Source of the DNA: Verrucomicrobiota bacterium
GTDB lineage: Bacteria; Verrucomicrobiota; Verrucomicrobiia; Opitutales; Opitutaceae
Reading direction: 5' to 3'
Length of the DNA: 53,531 nucleotides
NCBI GenBank assembly: GCA_018239675.1
Contig: JAFEGX010000043.1
Coordinates: 1 to 53,531, forward strand
In this document: piece after piece, positions 16,942 to 24,442 of the stretch
Layout: each line of letters begins with the position of its first letter
How positions within the stretch are numbered: position 1 is the stretch's first letter
The notes under the pieces: generated by a model
The model's database searches: none
What the model saw: only the letters and a program-made list of their open reading frames with translations
Told to the model about the DNA's origin: nothing
Translations under genes and position numbers: made by a program

Positions 16942-17219
16942 TCACCTCGACGAATCCGGTGGACGAAGTGGTGTTGGCTCGCGCCTTCGGCTGGCCGACG
17001 GTCACGCGGGCCTCGGCGGACGGTACGCTGCGCGGGCCCATCGAGCCGTTGACCGGGGCCGAACAACGAGTGCTGTCGCTGCTGCTCGAAGGGCTGAGCA
17101 ACAAGGAAATCTCCACCTTGCTCGGCCGGGCCGAGCCCACGATCAAGCACCAGGTGTCCGCGTGCCTGCGGAAGTTTGGCGTGCCGAGCCGCTCCCGGCT
17201 CGTGGCTGTGGTGCGCTGA
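16938..17219 (+). CDS. Small LuxR-type HTH protein, DNA-binding domain only
   Basis: A 93-aa protein whose residues 37-93 form a GerE/LuxR helix-turn-helix (LTGAEQRVLSLLLEGLSNKE, then LGRAEPTIKHQVSACLRKFG). The first 36 residues match no receiver or sensor domain. Its ATG overlaps the stop of the Ig/NHL gene (ATGA), so translation is probably coupled. It may regulate the surface protein or its export; no target site was identified. Confidence 0.85.
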   Translation: MITSTNPVDEVVLARAFGWPTVTRASADGTLRGPIEPLTGAEQRVLSLLLEGLSNKEISTLLGRAEPTIKHQVSACLRKFGVPSRSRLVAVVR

Positions 17220-17458
17220 TTGACCTCGGGGAAGTTTTCCGCGTCTTGCCCTCATCGCGATGAATGGGCGCGGACGCTGGCAGTTCGACCGGGCGGCTGG
17301 ATTGGGCGCGGACCATCTGCTCGAGCAACCGATCGCACCGGCCTCGCGAGGGAAATCGTGGGGACGGCGCGGTTCGCGAGGATTCGGTGACCATCCGGGC
17401 GGCCGCGCCGCGAATGCCGGATTGCGCTTTGAACGGCAGTCCCGAGTGTTTCCGGGAT

Positions 17459-18370
17459 ATGACTCCCACCCGGCAGGGCTCGTTTCGGCTCTTTCACCTC
17501 TGGGGCATCGACGTGCACCTGCACTGGTCGTGGTTTCTGCTCGCTTTCTACTCGATCTCGGAGCGGATTCCGAAATACGCCAACCCGGTGTGGGGCGCCC
17601 TGGAGTATTTCGCGCTCTTCCTCATCGTGCTGATGCACGAGTTCGGGCATTCCCTGGCGTGCCGCAGCGTGGGCGGCGAGGCCAACCAGATCGTGCTTTG
17701 GCCGCTTGGCGGCGTGGCCTACGTCAATCCGCCGCCCCGGCCCGGCGCCACGCTGTGGAGCATTGCCGCCGGCCCGCTCGTGAATGTCGCCCTGGTGCCG
17801 GTCACGCTGGTCGCGCTCTTCCTGTCCCGGCGGGCGGGCTGGGAAACGACGTATCCGGACGTCGAGATCTTCATCTGGATGGTCGGTGCGATGAACATTT
17901 TCCTGCTGTGCTTCAACCTGCTGCCCATCTATCCGCTGGATGGCGGCCAGATCCTCCGGTCAGCGCTGTGGTTTGCGGTCGGCAAGGCGAGGAGCCTCAT
18001 CATCGCGTCGGTCGTGGGCTTCGTGGGCGGCCTTGCGTTCGCGGCGTTCGCCCTGATCAGGGCCGACATGTGGCTCGGCATCCTGGCGGCGTTCCTCCTC
18101 ATGCACTGCTGGCGTGGTTTCCAGGAGGCCCGGTTCCTGCGTCGGGTGGAGCAGTTGCCGCGGCGCTCCGGTTTCGCGTGCCCGGTGTGCCATGCTTCGC
18201 CGCCGGTGGGACCGTTCTGGCGCTGCCAGAACTGCGGCCAGCCGTTTGACCTGTTCGAGGGCGGCTCATTCTGCCCGAAGTGCGGCACGCACCAGGCGGT
18301 CGCACCATGTCCGGACTGCGGCGCCGCGCCGGCGATCGCGGCGTGGGATCCAGCCGCGCGTCGGGGCTGA
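17459..18370 (+). CDS. Site-2-type membrane metalloprotease (M50) with C-terminal zinc ribbons
   Basis: A 303-aa protein from the ATG at 17459, chosen because it leads straight into the conserved N-terminal GIDVHLHWSWFLL segment; an ATG 45 bp upstream is possible. The active site is HEFGH (60-64) plus NLLPIYPLDGGQ (153-164, Asp161). There are about six membrane helices up to residue 217. The soluble tail holds two four-cysteine knuckles: Cys241/244/256/259 and Cys272/275/284/287. M50 proteases of this short type cut within membranes; the added zinc ribbons may bind substrate or nucleic acid. The methyltransferase gene starts 9 bp later. Confidence 0.87.
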   Translation: MTPTRQGSFRLFHLWGIDVHLHWSWFLLAFYSISERIPKYANPVWGALEYFALFLIVLMHEFGHSLACRSVGGEANQIVLWPLGGVAYVNPPPRPGATLWSIAAGPLVNVALVPVTLVALFLSRRAGWETTYPDVEIFIWMVGAMNIFLLCFNLLPIYPLDGGQILRSALWFAVGKARSLIIASVVGFVGGLAFAAFALIRADMWLGILAAFLLMHCWRGFQEARFLRRVEQLPRRSGFACPVCHASPPVGPFWRCQNCGQPFDLFEGGSFCPKCGTHQAVAPCPDCGAAPAIAAWDPAARRG

Positions 18371-18379
18371 GGGGACGGC

Positions 18380-19045
18380 ATGGACCCCGGTTCCGCCTCG
18401 CCCCGCCGGGAAGTGCACTGCGCCGACGCGCTGCCGTGGCTCGCGGCGCGCGGTGTCCTGTCCGGGACTGCCGCCATCACCTCGCTGCCGGACGTGTCGG
18501 AGGTGGCGCTGCCGCTGCCGGCGTGGCGGGCGTGGTTTCTCGACGCGGTGCGGCGCGTCGTCGGGGCCGTGCCGCCGTCGAGCGGGGCCGTGTTCTTCCA
18601 GTCGGACATCAAGCGTGACGGCGCCTGGGTCGACAAGGGCGCGCTGGTCCTGCGGGCCGCGGAGGACGCGGGAGCGCGCGTGCTGTTTCACAAGATCATC
18701 TGCCGCGGCCCGCCGGGCCGGCTCACCCCGGGGCGGCCGGGATTCACGCACCTGATCGCGGTCTCCCGGGAGGCCAGGTGCCCGGACGGGCTGCCGATTC
18801 CCGACGTGATCACCGATCCCGGCCCCGCGCCGTGGGTGCGCGCGATGGGGGTGCGGGCGGCGGGCCACGCGGTGCGCTTTGTGCGCGACCACCTCGGGGC
18901 GCGGACGGTGCTGGATCCCTTCTGCGGCGTCGGCACGGTGCTGGCGGCCGCCAATGCGGCCGGCCTCGACGCCATCGGGGTCGACCAGTCCCGGCGGCGC
19001 TGCGAGCGGGCGCGGGAATTGGTGCTGCGCCCGGACGAAATCTGA
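18380..19045 (+). CDS. Class I SAM-dependent methyltransferase, DNA-methylase-like, SLPD at motif IV
   Basis: A 221-aa protein. The SAM-binding motif I is DPFCGVGTVLAAA (179-191), followed by AIGVDQSRRRCERA, as in N4/N6 amino-methyltransferases. In those enzymes the catalytic motif IV is D/N/S-P-P-Y/W and lies before motif I in one order class. Here the matching place reads TSLPDVSE (34-41), with Leu-Pro-Asp in place of Pro-Pro-Tyr. No target-recognition domain and no restriction gene is nearby, so a restriction role is unlikely. The substrate may be RNA, DNA or a small molecule. It is cotranscribed with the protease upstream. Confidence 0.7.
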   Translation: MDPGSASPRREVHCADALPWLAARGVLSGTAAITSLPDVSEVALPLPAWRAWFLDAVRRVVGAVPPSSGAVFFQSDIKRDGAWVDKGALVLRAAEDAGARVLFHKIICRGPPGRLTPGRPGFTHLIAVSREARCPDGLPIPDVITDPGPAPWVRAMGVRAAGHAVRFVRDHLGARTVLDPFCGVGTVLAAANAAGLDAIGVDQSRRRCERARELVLRPDEI

Positions 19046-19099
19046 GCGGCGACGCGGTTCGGGCTTTCCGCCGCGCACCCCGGTCGATAAGCTGGCGGG

Positions 19100-21649
19100 A
19101 TGCCGACGATATTTTTCCGGGCCACGATCGCGGGTCTCGCCTTGCTGGGATGCCAGGCCGTCGGCGCGGGGCGGTCGAATGTCCTCCTGCCCGGAGTGCA
19201 GCCGGACGGGTCGGTGCAGCTGCCGAACCAGTGGACGCTCCGCCCGGTTGGCACGCAGGTGAAGATGGGCGATTTCCCGTCCCAGGTCGCGCTGCACCCG
19301 GGCGGACAGTATGCCGCCGTGCTTCACTGCGGCAATGGCCCGCACGAGGTGCGCATCCTCGACCTGCGCCAAGAGTCGGTCATTTCCCAGGTGGCCATTC
19401 CCCAGGCGTTCTACGGACTCGCGTGGTCGCCCGACGGCAAGCGCCTCTACGTCAGCGGCGCGGCGAACGAGGTGATCCATGCCTTTGCCTTCGGCGACGG
19501 CTACCTCTCGCACCACCGCGAGCTGCGCGTCGGCCCGGCGGACCAGGAGGGCGTCCCGGCCGGGCTGGCCGTCTCGCGCGACGGCTCGGCGCTCTACGTG
19601 GCCGAGTGCTGGGGCCAGCGGGTCGTGAAGCTTGGCGTCAACGGCCAGATCCTCTGGGCCCGCCCGCTGGCGGCCGCGGCCGTCTCCAGCGGCACGCGGC
19701 CCGAGGAGGCGCGCCGCCGGCCGTCCGAGCAACCCGACGCCGCCTATCCCTACACTTGCGTCGCGGACGAGGCGCACGGCCAGATCTATGTGAGCCTGTG
19801 GGCGCAGTCGGCGGTGCTGGTGCTGGACGCGGCAACCGGCGCGATCCGCGCGCAATGGAAGGTAGGCGCCCATCCGAACGAGATGGTGCTGGGCGCTGAC
19901 GGCCGGCTGTACGTCGCCGAGGCCAACCTCAATTCCGTCAGCGTGCTCGACACCGCCACGGGCAAGCTGACCGAGACCCTGAGCGCCTCGCTGTACCCCA
20001 ACTCGCCGCCGGGTTCGATGCCCAACAGCCTGGCGCTCTCGCCCGACGGCACGGTGCTGTTCGTGGCGAATGCCAACAACAACAACCTCGCCGTCTTCGA
20101 CGTGCACCTCCGGGGCCGCGCGTTGTCGCTGGGCTACATTCCCGTGGGCTGGTTCCCGACCAGCGTGCGGATGTGCGCCGACGGCCGGACGTTGGTGGTG
20201 GCGAATGGCAAGGGTCTCGTCTCCCTGCCCAACCCGCGCGGGCCGAACACCCACGCCCCGCGCAGCCTCGAGGAGTACATCGGCAAGCTGCTGCAGGGCA
20301 CCGTCTCGCTGATCGCCTGGCCCAAGGACCAGGACCGCGCGGCGCAGCTGGGCGAATGGAGCCGCGCGGCGTATGCGTGCTGCCCGCTGGACGCGACGGC
20401 CTCGGTCCGCGGCGCGCCCGAACCCGGCAACCCGATTCCGACCGCGGTCGGCGGCAGGTCGCCGATCCGGTACGTGATCTACATCGTGCGCGAGAACCGC
20501 ACCTATGACCAGGTGCTCGGTGACATGCCCGAGGGCAACGGCGACCCGCGACTCTGCCTGTTCGGCGAGGAGGTCACGCCCAACGCCCACGCGCTCGCGC
20601 GGGAGTTCGTGCTGCTCGACAACTGCTACGCCGACGGCGAGGTGAGCGCGGACGGCCACGAATGGTCGCTCGGAGCCCAGGCCACGGATTTCGTCGAGAA
20701 GGTCTGGCCCCTCAACTACGGCCACCGGTTGGCCGGCAAGATCGACTACCCGTCGGAGGGCCGCTATCCGGTCGCCATCCCGGCCAACGGCTACCTCTGG
20801 AATCGCGCGGCCGAGGCCGGCGTGACCTACCGGAGCTACGGCGAGTTCTGCACGACGCCAAACGAGCACACGGTGCCCTTCATCGCGGAGCCCTCGCTGC
20901 CGGTGCTGCGGGGCCACATCGACCCGCACTACCGCACCTGGGACCTGCTGTACCGTGACGTCGACCGCGCAGCGCGTTTCATCAGCGAGGTGCACCGGTT
21001 CGAGGCGGAGGGCGACATGCCGCGGCTTCAGGTGGTGCAGCTGCCCAATGACCACACGATGGGCGCCGGCGCCGGCAAACCCACGCCCACCGCCCAGGTG
21101 GCCGACAACGATCTCGCGCTCGGCCGGATCGTCGAGGCGGTGTCCCGCTCGAAGTTCTGGCCCGAGACCGCGATCTTCGTCCTGGAGGACGACGCCCAGA
21201 ACGGCGCGGACCACGTCGATGCCCACCGGATGCCAACGCTGGTGATCAGCCCCTGGACCAAGCGCCACCACGTCGACTCGACGCTCTACTCCACCACCAG
21301 CGTCCTGCGCACGATCGAGCTGATCCTCGGCCTGCAGCCGATGTCGCAATACGACGCGGCCGCGATGCCGATGTTCGCCTCGTTTGCGGCGAAGCCGGAC
21401 CTCGCGCCGTTTTCGGCGGTGGCGGCCCGGGTTGATCTCGACGCGAAGAACCAGCCGCTGGCCTGGGGGTCGGACGAGTCCCTGCGCATGGATTTCACCG
21501 CGCCGGACCGGGCGGACGACATCCGACTCAACGAGATCGTCTGGCGGAGCGTCCGCGGCCCCCGGAGTCAGATGCCGGCGCCGGTCCGCGCCGCGTTCTT
21601 CCGGACGCACCGCGACGGCGACGCTGATGATGATGACGACGGCGGCTGA
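19100..21649 (+). CDS. YncE-like beta-propeller fused to an alkaline-phosphatase-superfamily phosphoesterase
   Basis: An 849-aa exported protein. The N terminus (MPTIFFRATIAGLALLGCQ) is a signal peptide with a possible lipobox (LLGC, Cys18). Residues about 55-400 are YncE/lactonase-type propeller repeats (VALHPGGQYAAVL, LAWSPDGKRLYVSG, LALSPDGTVLFVANANNN). Residues about 455-780 form the phosphoesterase part with YIVRENRTYDQVLGDM, NDHTMGAG and ATDFVEK. This is the known bifunctional YncE/phosphoesterase architecture, related to acid phosphatase and phospholipase C; the substrate is unknown. The tail is a run of Asp residues. Confidence 0.85.
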   Translation: MPTIFFRATIAGLALLGCQAVGAGRSNVLLPGVQPDGSVQLPNQWTLRPVGTQVKMGDFPSQVALHPGGQYAAVLHCGNGPHEVRILDLRQESVISQVAIPQAFYGLAWSPDGKRLYVSGAANEVIHAFAFGDGYLSHHRELRVGPADQEGVPAGLAVSRDGSALYVAECWGQRVVKLGVNGQILWARPLAAAAVSSGTRPEEARRRPSEQPDAAYPYTCVADEAHGQIYVSLWAQSAVLVLDAATGAIRAQWKVGAHPNEMVLGADGRLYVAEANLNSVSVLDTATGKLTETLSASLYPNSPPGSMPNSLALSPDGTVLFVANANNNNLAVFDVHLRGRALSLGYIPVGWFPTSVRMCADGRTLVVANGKGLVSLPNPRGPNTHAPRSLEEYIGKLLQGTVSLIAWPKDQDRAAQLGEWSRAAYACCPLDATASVRGAPEPGNPIPTAVGGRSPIRYVIYIVRENRTYDQVLGDMPEGNGDPRLCLFGEEVTPNAHALAREFVLLDNCYADGEVSADGHEWSLGAQATDFVEKVWPLNYGHRLAGKIDYPSEGRYPVAIPANGYLWNRAAEAGVTYRSYGEFCTTPNEHTVPFIAEPSLPVLRGHIDPHYRTWDLLYRDVDRAARFISEVHRFEAEGDMPRLQVVQLPNDHTMGAGAGKPTPTAQVADNDLALGRIVEAVSRSKFWPETAIFVLEDDAQNGADHVDAHRMPTLVISPWTKRHHVDSTLYSTTSVLRTIELILGLQPMSQYDAAAMPMFASFAAKPDLAPFSAVAARVDLDAKNQPLAWGSDESLRMDFTAPDRADDIRLNEIVWRSVRGPRSQMPAPVRAAFFRTHRDGDADDDDDGG

Positions 21650-21720
21650 GACGGGAGGGTGGGTGACGTGCGCTGACAGCCTCCCCACGTCGTCTGCTAC
21701 CAATCCAATAGGGGCGACGA

Positions 21721-21738
21721 AGCGTAGCAGCCTACGCT
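21721..21738 (+). promoter_or_regulatory. Intergenic hairpin after the phosphoesterase gene
   Basis: AGCGTAG (21721-21727) pairs with CTACGCT (21732-21738) around a 4-nt loop. It sits in the 174-bp gap between the phosphoesterase and FKBP-TlpA genes. No T-run follows. It may be a factor-dependent terminator or an operator. Confidence 0.35.
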
Positions 21739-21823
21739 AGGCGTCTGCCTCCGGACCCTCCCAATCCCTGATTAGGCCGTTTGGCGGATTGCCGGTGGCC
21801 GGCACGGTCGCCTAGGGTGGGGA

Positions 21824-23344
21824 ATGCGTTTCTTTCCCCTTGTTCTCATCGGGCTCGCCGCCCTGACCCCAGCCTGGGCCGCCGACGCCCAGGGCGATTT
21901 CATCACGACGCCCTCCGGCCTGCAGTACCGCATCACCAAGGCCGGTCAGGGGGTCCAACCCAAGCCGGGCCAGGTGGTGGTCGCCCAGTACACGGGCACC
22001 CTGCCGGATGGCACGGTGTTTGACACCTCGAAGGGCCGCCCGCAGCCGTTCGCCTTCACGCTGGGGCGCAGGCAGGTCATCCAGGGCTGGGACGAGGCCT
22101 TTGCGCTGCTGCACGTCGGCGACCAGGCGACGCTCGTGATCCCGCCGGGCCTGGCCTACGGCGACAAGGTGCGCGGCAAGATCCCGGCCCATTCGACCCT
22201 GCGCTTTGAGGTGGAGTTGGTCGCCGTGAAGGACCGGTCGCTGGCCGACGTGTTGCGCGACACGATTGACCACCATGGGCTCATGGCGGCGCAGAAGCAG
22301 TATGCCGACCTGAAGGCCGCGGCGTTCGGCGACACCTACGTGAGCGAGGGCCAGCTGAACATGCTCGGCTACCATTACCTCCAGCGCGGCCGGCTCGACG
22401 ATGCGATGGCGGTGCTGCGGTGGAACGTCGAGCTCTTCCCGGAGTCCGGCAACGTCTACGACAGCCTGGCCGAGGCCCAGGTGCGCGAGGGCAACCGGGC
22501 CGAGGCGCTGGCGAACTACGAGAAGTCGCTGAAGCTCGACCCGACGAATAAGAACGCCGAGCGGATGCTGGCGGCGATCCGGGCGACGCCCGAGGGCCCG
22601 GGCGCCCTGGCGGCCATGCAGGCCCGGATGCAGCTGGAGGAGGAGTTCACGGCCTTCGACGACGCGCTCGCCGCCGGAAAGCCCGCGAGCATCGTGGCGC
22701 TGCGCGGCAAGCTCGACGCCTTCCTCAAGGCCCATCCGGACTCGGCCGATGCGCCGGGACTGGTGCGGGACTATTTCTACCTCGTGGAATCGGCGGACCT
22801 GAAACAGGCGTCGGCCGAATGGCGGTCGTTCGCCGGCAGCACCGACCCCAAGATCAAGGCCATGGCCGAGTCAAAGCTGCGGCTGGCGGAGCTGATGGAG
22901 CAACCGATGGAGTTGAGTTTCACGGCCGTTGACGGTCGCGCGGTTGATCTGGCCCAGTGGCGCGGCAAGGTGGTGCTCATCGACTTCTGGGCCACCTGGT
23001 GCGGCCCCTGCCTGCAGGAGCTGCCCAACGTGAAGGCCGTGTACGAGAAGTACCACGCGAGGGGCTTCGAGATCGCGGGCATTTCCTTCGACCAGGCCCA
23101 CGATCCGGCGCACCCGGCCAAGCGCCAGCGGTCCGCCGAGGAACTGCGCGCCTTTACCGTCGAGAACCAGATGCCGTGGCCCCAGTACTACGACGGCCTT
23201 TATTGGCAGAATGTGTACGGCCGGAAATACGGCATCCAGGCGATCCCGGCGATGTTCCTCCTCGACCGCGAGGGGAAGCTCGTGTCGACCAATGCGCGCG
23301 GGCCGAAGCTCGAGCAGGAAGTGAAGCGCCTGCTCGGCCTCTGA
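21824..23344 (+). CDS. Periplasmic FKBP peptidyl-prolyl isomerase-TPR-TlpA thioredoxin fusion
   Basis: A 506-aa exported protein combining two folding activities. After the signal peptide (MRFFPLVLIGLAALTPAWAA) an FKBP domain covers about 30-136 (VVVAQYTGTLPDGTVFDTS, VIQGWDEAF, VIPPGLAYGD). A TPR-like helical part follows (about 150-350, with LGYHYLQRGRLDDAMAVL and YEKSLKLDPTNKNA). A TlpA-like thioredoxin domain covers about 362-506, with WATWCGPC (Cys393, Cys396) and a cis-Pro loop IQAIPAMFLLD. Each domain has its expected motifs. The likely role is prolyl isomerisation plus disulfide chemistry on envelope proteins. It is a separate transcription unit from the other TlpA gene at 12822. Confidence 0.9.
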   Translation: MRFFPLVLIGLAALTPAWAADAQGDFITTPSGLQYRITKAGQGVQPKPGQVVVAQYTGTLPDGTVFDTSKGRPQPFAFTLGRRQVIQGWDEAFALLHVGDQATLVIPPGLAYGDKVRGKIPAHSTLRFEVELVAVKDRSLADVLRDTIDHHGLMAAQKQYADLKAAAFGDTYVSEGQLNMLGYHYLQRGRLDDAMAVLRWNVELFPESGNVYDSLAEAQVREGNRAEALANYEKSLKLDPTNKNAERMLAAIRATPEGPGALAAMQARMQLEEEFTAFDDALAAGKPASIVALRGKLDAFLKAHPDSADAPGLVRDYFYLVESADLKQASAEWRSFAGSTDPKIKAMAESKLRLAELMEQPMELSFTAVDGRAVDLAQWRGKVVLIDFWATWCGPCLQELPNVKAVYEKYHARGFEIAGISFDQAHDPAHPAKRQRSAEELRAFTVENQMPWPQYYDGLYWQNVYGRKYGIQAIPAMFLLDREGKLVSTNARGPKLEQEVKRLLGL

Positions 23345-23399
23345 GTCCTTGGCGGTGTGGCGCGACGCGCGCCGTTGCAGGCATCGCGAACCTCGTTGG

Positions 23400-23446
23400 C
23401 CGCTGGCTCCAGGGCCGGTCGACCGCTCGACCCTGGATCACAGCGG
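23400..23446 (+). promoter_or_regulatory. Long nested hairpin between the FKBP-TlpA and CPBP genes
   Basis: Three nested stems are visible: CCGCTG/CAGCGG (23400-23405 with 23441-23446), CCAG/CTGG (23409-23412 with 23433-23436) and GGTCGA/TCGACC (23417-23422 with 23427-23432) around a CCGC loop. It begins about 55 bp after the stop of the FKBP-TlpA gene. No T-run follows. It could be a terminator, an RNA-stability element or a small structured RNA. Confidence 0.45.
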
Positions 23447-23563
23447 GGTTCACGCGTCCGGATCCACGGCCAATTGGCCCTGCGATCCGCTGCTCCGCTT
23501 TCAATCATCCCGGGCCGGCGAAATCGGTTGGCCTAGCGCCTTCGGCCCCGCCAGCATGCCGCG

Positions 23564-24430
23564 GTGATCCCGACCTACGGACTGCTGGCGCTTGCGGTTC
23601 TGGCCCTCTGGCTGGGCGGCCCGGGCGCCGCGCCCTGGCGTCGGTGGGCCTGGCTCTTTCTCCTCGGCGCCGCGGCCTCGGCCGGCTTCGTGGCCGGGTT
23701 CCTCCAGCCCGCCGGCGTCGCGTGGCTCACGCTCCTGACCCTCGCCTTGTTCGCCTTTCGCCGGCCGCAGTTGCCGCTCTGGGGGACGGTCATCGCGGCG
23801 CTCGCCATCATCGCGCTCGCGCTCGGGCTCATGATCCACTGGCTGCCGGGATTCAACAACCCGCGCGTCCTTCAAGCCGTGACGTTCAGCCCCGACGCTA
23901 TGCCGTTCACGCTCTTCCTCAATTTCGACAAGGCCGCCGCAGGCCTGCTGCTGATTGGCTGGACGCAGGACCGGATCAACCGCACCAGCGAATGGGGCCG
24001 GATGTTCCGCGGGGCCTGGTTGGCGACCGTGGCGACGGTGGCGGTCATCCTGCTGCTGTCGATGCTGGCGGGCTACGTCCGATTCGACCCGAAGGTTCCG
24101 GCCGCGGCCGGCCTCTGGCTGGGCGTGAATCTCCTCTTCACCTGCATGGCCGAGGAGGCGATGTTTCGCGGTTTCGTGCAGGGACAGCTGCAGCGGTTGC
24201 TCCCCAGCGAAGGGGGTGGCGCCTGGCTGGCAATCATCCTGGGCGCGGGGCTCTTTGGCCTGGCGCACGCGCCGGGCGGCCCGACCTACGTGGGCCTCGC
24301 CGCGGTGGCCGGCCTCGGCTACGGCTGGATCTATTTCCGGACGCAGCGGATCGAGGCGAGCATCCTCGCTCACTTCACGGTGAACGTGCTGCACTTCTTC
24401 CTGTTCACCTACCCGGCGCTGCGCCGGTGA
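23564..24430 (+). CDS. CPBP-family intramembrane metalloprotease (Abi-type)
   Basis: A 288-aa membrane protein read from a GTG start; an ATG 9 bp upstream is in another frame and stops at once. About seven hydrophobic helices are visible. The family active site is present: the EExxxR motif in CMAEEAMFRGFVQ (about residue 200), the FxxxH motif in LFGLAHAPGG, and a C-terminal helix with ILAHFTVNVLHFFLF. Such proteins are related to Rce1 prenyl-protein proteases, with roles in bacteriocin immunity or membrane protein processing; none can be assigned here. It converges on purL, with 12 bp between the ends. Confidence 0.85.
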   Translation: MIPTYGLLALAVLALWLGGPGAAPWRRWAWLFLLGAAASAGFVAGFLQPAGVAWLTLLTLALFAFRRPQLPLWGTVIAALAIIALALGLMIHWLPGFNNPRVLQAVTFSPDAMPFTLFLNFDKAAAGLLLIGWTQDRINRTSEWGRMFRGAWLATVATVAVILLLSMLAGYVRFDPKVPAAAGLWLGVNLLFTCMAEEAMFRGFVQGQLQRLLPSEGGGAWLAIILGAGLFGLAHAPGGPTYVGLAAVAGLGYGWIYFRTQRIEASILAHFTVNVLHFFLFTYPALRR

Positions 24431-24442
24431 GCGGGCGGCGCC

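Noticed and set aside
18266..21703. A 1145-codon open frame on the minus strand opposite the methyltransferase and phosphoesterase genes
   Set aside because: It is antisense to genes with intact motifs and has Arg/Gly/His-rich composition; no domain recognised.
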